A stretch of 8,371 bases of DNA from JAVBOP01 sp031550405 (GTDB lineage: Bacteria; Bacteroidota; Ignavibacteria; Kapaibacteriales; UBA2268). The position numbers and the translations under genes were made by a program. Below are positions 5,796 to 8,371 of this stretch, in pieces. Location of the stretch: assembly GCA_031550405.1 (NCBI GenBank), contig JAVBOP010000198.1, positions 1-8,371 on the forward strand, in the 5' to 3' direction. The notes under the pieces were generated by a model. The model saw nothing but the letters and a program-made list of their open reading frames with translations, searched no databases and was not told the DNA's origin. Each line of letters opens with the position of its first letter. Position 1 is the first letter of the stretch.

Positions 5796-6359
5796 ATGGG
5801 TACTACAAGCGATTTAAGACCAGGTGCGGTTATCAAGTTTAATGGAGAAAATTGCCAAATTTTAGAGTCAGAGCATAGAACACCTGGAAATTTGAGAGCG
5901 TTTTATCAAGTAAAAATGCGCAATCTACGTTCAGGGAAGTTATTGGAAAACAGGTTTCGCTCTGGCGAAAGTATAGATTTTGTTCGCGTAGAACGTCGCA
6001 ATTACCAGTATTTATATAATGATGGACAAAGTTTGATACTTATGAACCCTGATACATTTGAGCAAATTCCAATCGACCCTGTGATTCTTGGCGATCAAGT
6101 GAACTATCTCAAGGAAAATGAAATGATTACGGTAGCATTTGAGGATACAATCTGTTTAAGTGCCGAGCTTCCTGTGAGTGTTAACTTGCAAATAACTCAC
6201 ACTGAGCCGGGTTTGAAAGGCGATACCGCAACGAATGTTCTCAAACCTGCAACGGTAGAAACGGGTGCGGCGGTTTCTGTACCGCTTTTTATTAATGAAG
6301 GCGATGTCATCCGAGTTGATACCCGTACGGGCGCATATATGGAGCGCGTAAAGTTATAG
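5796..6359 (+). CDS. efp: translation elongation factor P
   Basis: EF-P binds between the ribosomal P and E sites and restarts ribosomes stalled on polyproline stretches. The protein is 187 aa, the standard length, with the three domains in order: KOW-like N-terminal domain (about 1-65), then two OB folds (about 66-128 and 129-187). YQYLYNDG (70-77) marks domain II. The family signature K-P-A-T-V-E-T-G-x3-S-V-P...G is at 150-169, and the end RVDTRTGAYMERVKL is typical. The tip loop of domain I reads RTPGNLRAF (28-36): Asn32 stands where other EF-Ps have the modified Lys or Arg. I recall the same loop from Chlorobium EF-Ps. No modification enzyme (EpmA/B, EarP) is nearby. The ATG lies 32 bp after tRNA-Cys; there is no clear Shine-Dalgarno, which is common in this phylum. 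Confidence 0.97.
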   Translation: MGTTSDLRPGAVIKFNGENCQILESEHRTPGNLRAFYQVKMRNLRSGKLLENRFRSGESIDFVRVERRNYQYLYNDGQSLILMNPDTFEQIPIDPVILGDQVNYLKENEMITVAFEDTICLSAELPVSVNLQITHTEPGLKGDTATNVLKPATVETGAAVSVPLFINEGDVIRVDTRTGAYMERVKL

Positions 6360-6379
6360 CGGGATGCCGAATTTAACAA

Positions 6380-6400
6380 TTATGAATTATTTTTAATAAA
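6380..6400 (+). repeat. AT-rich intergenic repeat, copy 3 (diverged)
   Basis: TTATGAATTATTTTTAATAA closely resembles 2473-2492, differing by a short insertion/shift in the A/T tract. It lies about 20 bp after the efp stop codon, so it could serve as a weak 3'-end signal. The rest of the 208-bp gap to the next gene shows no other clear signal. Confidence 0.35.
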
Positions 6401-6550
6401 ACATATAAGCACGAAATATAAACGAAAATATATTATATTACAATAGAAGGAGCACATATAGCAACACTTTGACGCTGTATAATTTAGCAAGGCAAATCAA
6501 TATAAAAAATCTGTAACATATTTTAATTAATTTTTTTATAATTATATCCT

Positions 6551-6558
6551 AAAGGGAG
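6551..6558 (+). promoter_or_regulatory. Shine-Dalgarno-like site of the T9SS-cargo gene
   Basis: AAAGGGAG ends 9 bp before the ATG at 6568. It is purine-rich and partly complementary to the 16S rRNA 3' end. It supports 6568 as the start, which also gives a well-formed signal peptide. Confidence 0.5.
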
Positions 6559-6567
6559 AAATAAAAT

Positions 6568-7470
6568 ATGAGAAGATCTTTGATGATAGCAGCAATGGCG
6601 TTTGCTGTTGTTATTAGTACAAGTGTTGCATCTGCACAAGATGTATTTCAGTTTTTTACAGCTAAAGAAGGTTTAGACAGCGTAAAATCTACGGCAAGGG
6701 AACTTCTATTACCAGACCCTGATGCAGGTGAAGTTGAGCTTATGGCTATTTTATGGAAAGATATACCTGCGATGAATATTAGTGGTGCTGGCTTGTGGGT
6801 TTCAGAAATGAAATATGATGCAGGTGATGTAGGCAAAGCCAACATGTGGATGTATGCCTTTCGAGATAAAGATAACTATGAGCGTGTTATGTTATTAATG
6901 CTAGGAAAAGTTGGCGACACATCGTGGATAGTAGTTCCCAATCCGATGCAATTAACAGGCATAGAATTTACAATTGATGAAAATGAGATTGTTGATAGTG
7001 ATGTTTTTGTATCTAATCTTATGTTAACTTCTAATTTTGTAAATAGCTTGGCAAAATTAGAGCCTAATAAGTCGAATCATACAATAGGCCTAACTACAGT
7101 TGTAATAGGTCAAGAAAAATTATATTGGATAAGTGCAATAGCGGCGGCTGACCAAAATTATTATTGTTTTGCTGAACCTAATACAGGAACTCCTATAGAA
7201 TGTTTACCTAAAACAAACATTGTAGATGATTTTCGGGTTGCAGTTAATATTTCGCCCAATCCTGCTAACAATCTTGTAAGCATAGAGTTGCCAGACGATA
7301 TAAGGGTAAGTAACTTAGAACTTTTTGACATAAATGGTAATTTGGTGCGTACTTTTGATGCGGAGCAGCGCAATTTGAATTTATCAGCTTATAGTTCAGG
7401 GAAGTATTATCTGTGCTTTACAGCAAATAGTAGAAAATACTACCATCCCATAATATTACATAAGATATAA
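6568..7470 (+). CDS. secreted protein with type IX (Por) C-terminal sorting domain
   Basis: Exported protein of unknown function, predicted to cross the outer membrane by the type IX secretion system. Residues 1-23 form a Sec signal peptide (MRRS, hydrophobic core, cleavage after ASA before QD). The last 75 residues are a Por sorting domain: VAVNISPNPANNLVSIEL (224-241), LELFDINGNLVRTF (250-263), LNLSAYSSGKYYLCF (270-284) and a basic end HKI. The domain normally is cut off after export and may be exchanged for a lipid/LPS anchor. The central 200 residues have no motif I recognise; they contain ILWKDIPAMNISGAGLWVSEMKY (61-83) and several Trp and Met-rich hydrophobic strands, and may be a small beta domain. 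Three cysteines (200, 212, 283) are present in the mature region. It lies 57 bp upstream of gcvH, but a functional link is unlikely. Cargo function is unknown. Confidence 0.8.
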   Translation: MRRSLMIAAMAFAVVISTSVASAQDVFQFFTAKEGLDSVKSTARELLLPDPDAGEVELMAILWKDIPAMNISGAGLWVSEMKYDAGDVGKANMWMYAFRDKDNYERVMLLMLGKVGDTSWIVVPNPMQLTGIEFTIDENEIVDSDVFVSNLMLTSNFVNSLAKLEPNKSNHTIGLTTVVIGQEKLYWISAIAAADQNYYCFAEPNTGTPIECLPKTNIVDDFRVAVNISPNPANNLVSIELPDDIRVSNLELFDINGNLVRTFDAEQRNLNLSAYSSGKYYLCFTANSRKYYHPIILHKI

Positions 7471-7527
7471 CAAATATTGACTTAACAGTAAGTTTATTAT
7501 AAATAACGATTAACATTGGAGAGAATA

Positions 7528-7908
7528 ATGAATTTTCCAGATAATTTAAAGTATTCAACCGACCATGAATGGATTAGAGTTGAAGGAAATATCGGAATTA
7601 TTGGCGTTACAGATCACGCTCAGTCAGAGCTTGGTGATATAGCTTATGTCGATATAGCAGAAAGCACTACCCAGCTTGTAGCAGGAGAGTCTTTTGGAAC
7701 TATCGAAGCTGTGAAAGCTGTTTCCGACTTAATGGCGCCAACATCAGGCAAAGTTGTTGAAATTAACATGGCTTTGAATGATAATCCAGCAGCTGTAAAT
7801 AATGATCCGTACAATGAAGGTTGGATGATAAAAATTGAGATTTCTAATCCGGCTGAACTTGATAATTTAATGGATGCAACTGCTTATAAGGCTTTTATAG
7901 GTCAATAA
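7528..7908 (+). CDS. gcvH: glycine cleavage system H protein
   Basis: Lipoyl carrier protein that shuttles the methylamine group between the P, T and L proteins of the glycine cleavage complex in the cytoplasm. It is 126 aa, normal for GcvH. Family blocks are all present: KYSTDHEWI (8-16), IGVTDHAQSELGDIAYVD (25-42), then the lipoyl segment GESFGTIEAVKAVSDLMAP (53-71) with Lys63 as the lipoylated residue, followed by SGKVVEIN and NNDPYNEGWMIKI. I chose the ATG at 7528, not the in-frame TTG at 7516, because GGAGAG at 7518-7523 is placed as its ribosome-binding site and the TTG overlaps it; the protein then starts MNFPDNLKYS as usual. No gcvT, gcvP or lipoate gene is visible here, so H is encoded apart from its partners. 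A strong hairpin terminator follows. Confidence 0.97.
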   Translation: MNFPDNLKYSTDHEWIRVEGNIGIIGVTDHAQSELGDIAYVDIAESTTQLVAGESFGTIEAVKAVSDLMAPTSGKVVEINMALNDNPAAVNNDPYNEGWMIKIEISNPAELDNLMDATAYKAFIGQ

Positions 7909-7925
7909 CAATAATTTTAACCAAC

Positions 7926-7976
7926 AAATCAACTTCTAAGTATGTTTATTATTTAGGAGTTGGTTTTATTTTATAA
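7926..7976 (+). terminator. long hairpin terminator between gcvH and the merR-type gene
   Basis: CAACTTCTAA (7930-7939) pairs with TTAGGAGTTG (7953-7962) with one G-U pair. The stem can extend outward (AAAT 7926-7929 with GTTT 7963-7966) and inward by about three pairs, to some 17 bp. The tail TTTTATTTTATAA follows. It terminates gcvH and ends only a few bases before the ATG at 7980, so it also shapes expression of the next gene. Confidence 0.8.
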
Positions 7977-7979
7977 TAT

Positions 7980-8339
7980 ATGAAAAAACTCTATTTTTCA
8001 ATTTCTGAAGTTGCAAATATAATTGACGAAGAAGCATATACGCTTCGTTATTGGGAAAAGAAATTTCCTGTCGCCAAGCCTAAAAAAAGCAAGGCAGGCA
8101 GGAGAGTTTATACAGAAAGTAATATTGCTACATTCCAGCTTATCAAAAAATTAATTCGGAATGAGAAATTTACGATACTTGGCACACAGAAAATTTTATC
8201 TGAAAAATTAAGTAACGTATTGAATAATAAGCTAAATACCAATAACAGTGATGATGCTGTTATTTTTACCAGAGAGGAATTTGCAGAACTGATAGAAACA
8301 CTGCAATTGTTAATATTATACATGAAATCGAAAAAATAG
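7980..8339 (+). CDS. MerR-family helix-turn-helix transcriptional regulator
   Basis: Predicted DNA-binding regulator, 119 aa. The N-terminal winged-helix domain is typical of MerR: FSISEVANIIDEEAYTLRYWEKKFP (6-30) holds the helix-turn-helix and the conserved R-Y-W-E segment, and KKSKAGRRVYTESNI (35-49) is the wing with the basic G-R-R-x-Y motif, followed by the second helix pair (50-75). This short form, with W-E-K-x-F and K-P-K-K, is common across Bacteroidota as a stand-alone gene. After an Asn-rich linker (78-92), residues 97-115 form a Leu-rich helix that could be a dimerisation coiled coil. There is no cysteine, so metal or thiol sensing as in classical MerR is unlikely; no effector domain is present. 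Its target is unknown. The gene follows the gcvH terminator at once, with no room for a normal leader. Confidence 0.88.
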   Translation: MKKLYFSISEVANIIDEEAYTLRYWEKKFPVAKPKKSKAGRRVYTESNIATFQLIKKLIRNEKFTILGTQKILSEKLSNVLNNKLNTNNSDDAVIFTREEFAELIETLQLLILYMKSKK

Positions 8340-8371
8340 TAAAGATTATTGCTAATTTATGAATTTTAATT

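Noticed and set aside
7477..7503. TTGACT...TATAAA as a sigma-70 promoter of gcvH
   Set aside because: The spacer is only 15 bp and this phylum uses the TTTG/TAnnTTTG promoter type.
7516..7527. TTG start giving gcvH four extra residues (MERI)
   Set aside because: The bases overlap the likely ribosome-binding site of the ATG at 7528, and GcvH normally starts close to that ATG.

Overview
The window looks like a chromosomal segment from the Bacteroidota/Chlorobiota side of the tree, probably an Ignavibacteria- or Kapabacteria-like lineage rather than a classical Bacteroides. Four things point there. (1) An elongation factor P carries the loop PGNLRAF, which I recall from green sulfur bacteria, instead of the PGKGPAF loop of true Bacteroidetes. 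(2) A secreted protein ends in a type IX secretion (Por) C-terminal sorting domain. (3) There is a HmuY-like lipoprotein with an acidic surface-export signal. (4) Several upstream regions carry the TAnnTTTG promoter element of this phylum. These are calls by eye and no search was run.

Layout. Bases 1-384 are AT-rich and hold no convincing gene; they contain a good Rho-independent terminator for the minus-strand nitroreductase-like gene at 385-963. A 423-bp divergent intergenic region follows. Next comes the HmuY-family lipoprotein (1387-2394), closed by a strong terminator. Two outer-membrane beta-barrel genes then lie in tandem: a DUF6029-type barrel (2587-4281) and a FadL-like barrel (4340-5587). 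An AT-rich palindrome ends this block.

The second half is mostly core functions. A tRNA-Cys(GCA) has a textbook -33/-7 promoter and lies 32 bp ahead of efp, so the two are probably co-transcribed. A small type IX-secreted protein of unknown function (6568-7470) is followed 57 bp later by gcvH, the lipoyl carrier protein of the glycine cleavage system. A long hairpin terminator fills the gap between gcvH and a MerR-type regulator (7980-8339), whose ATG starts just after the terminator's T-rich tail.

No mobile element, CRISPR array, rRNA or obvious multi-gene defence or biosynthetic system is visible. The cell-surface genes (HmuY lipoprotein, two barrels, T9SS cargo) suggest an envelope-active bacterium; efp, tRNA-Cys and gcvH are housekeeping. 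The most unusual points are the EF-P loop lacking the usual modified Lys/Arg, a short AT-rich motif recurring at several intergenic sites (including an inverted pair around the HmuY gene), and two genes whose promoter or terminator signals almost touch the start codon.
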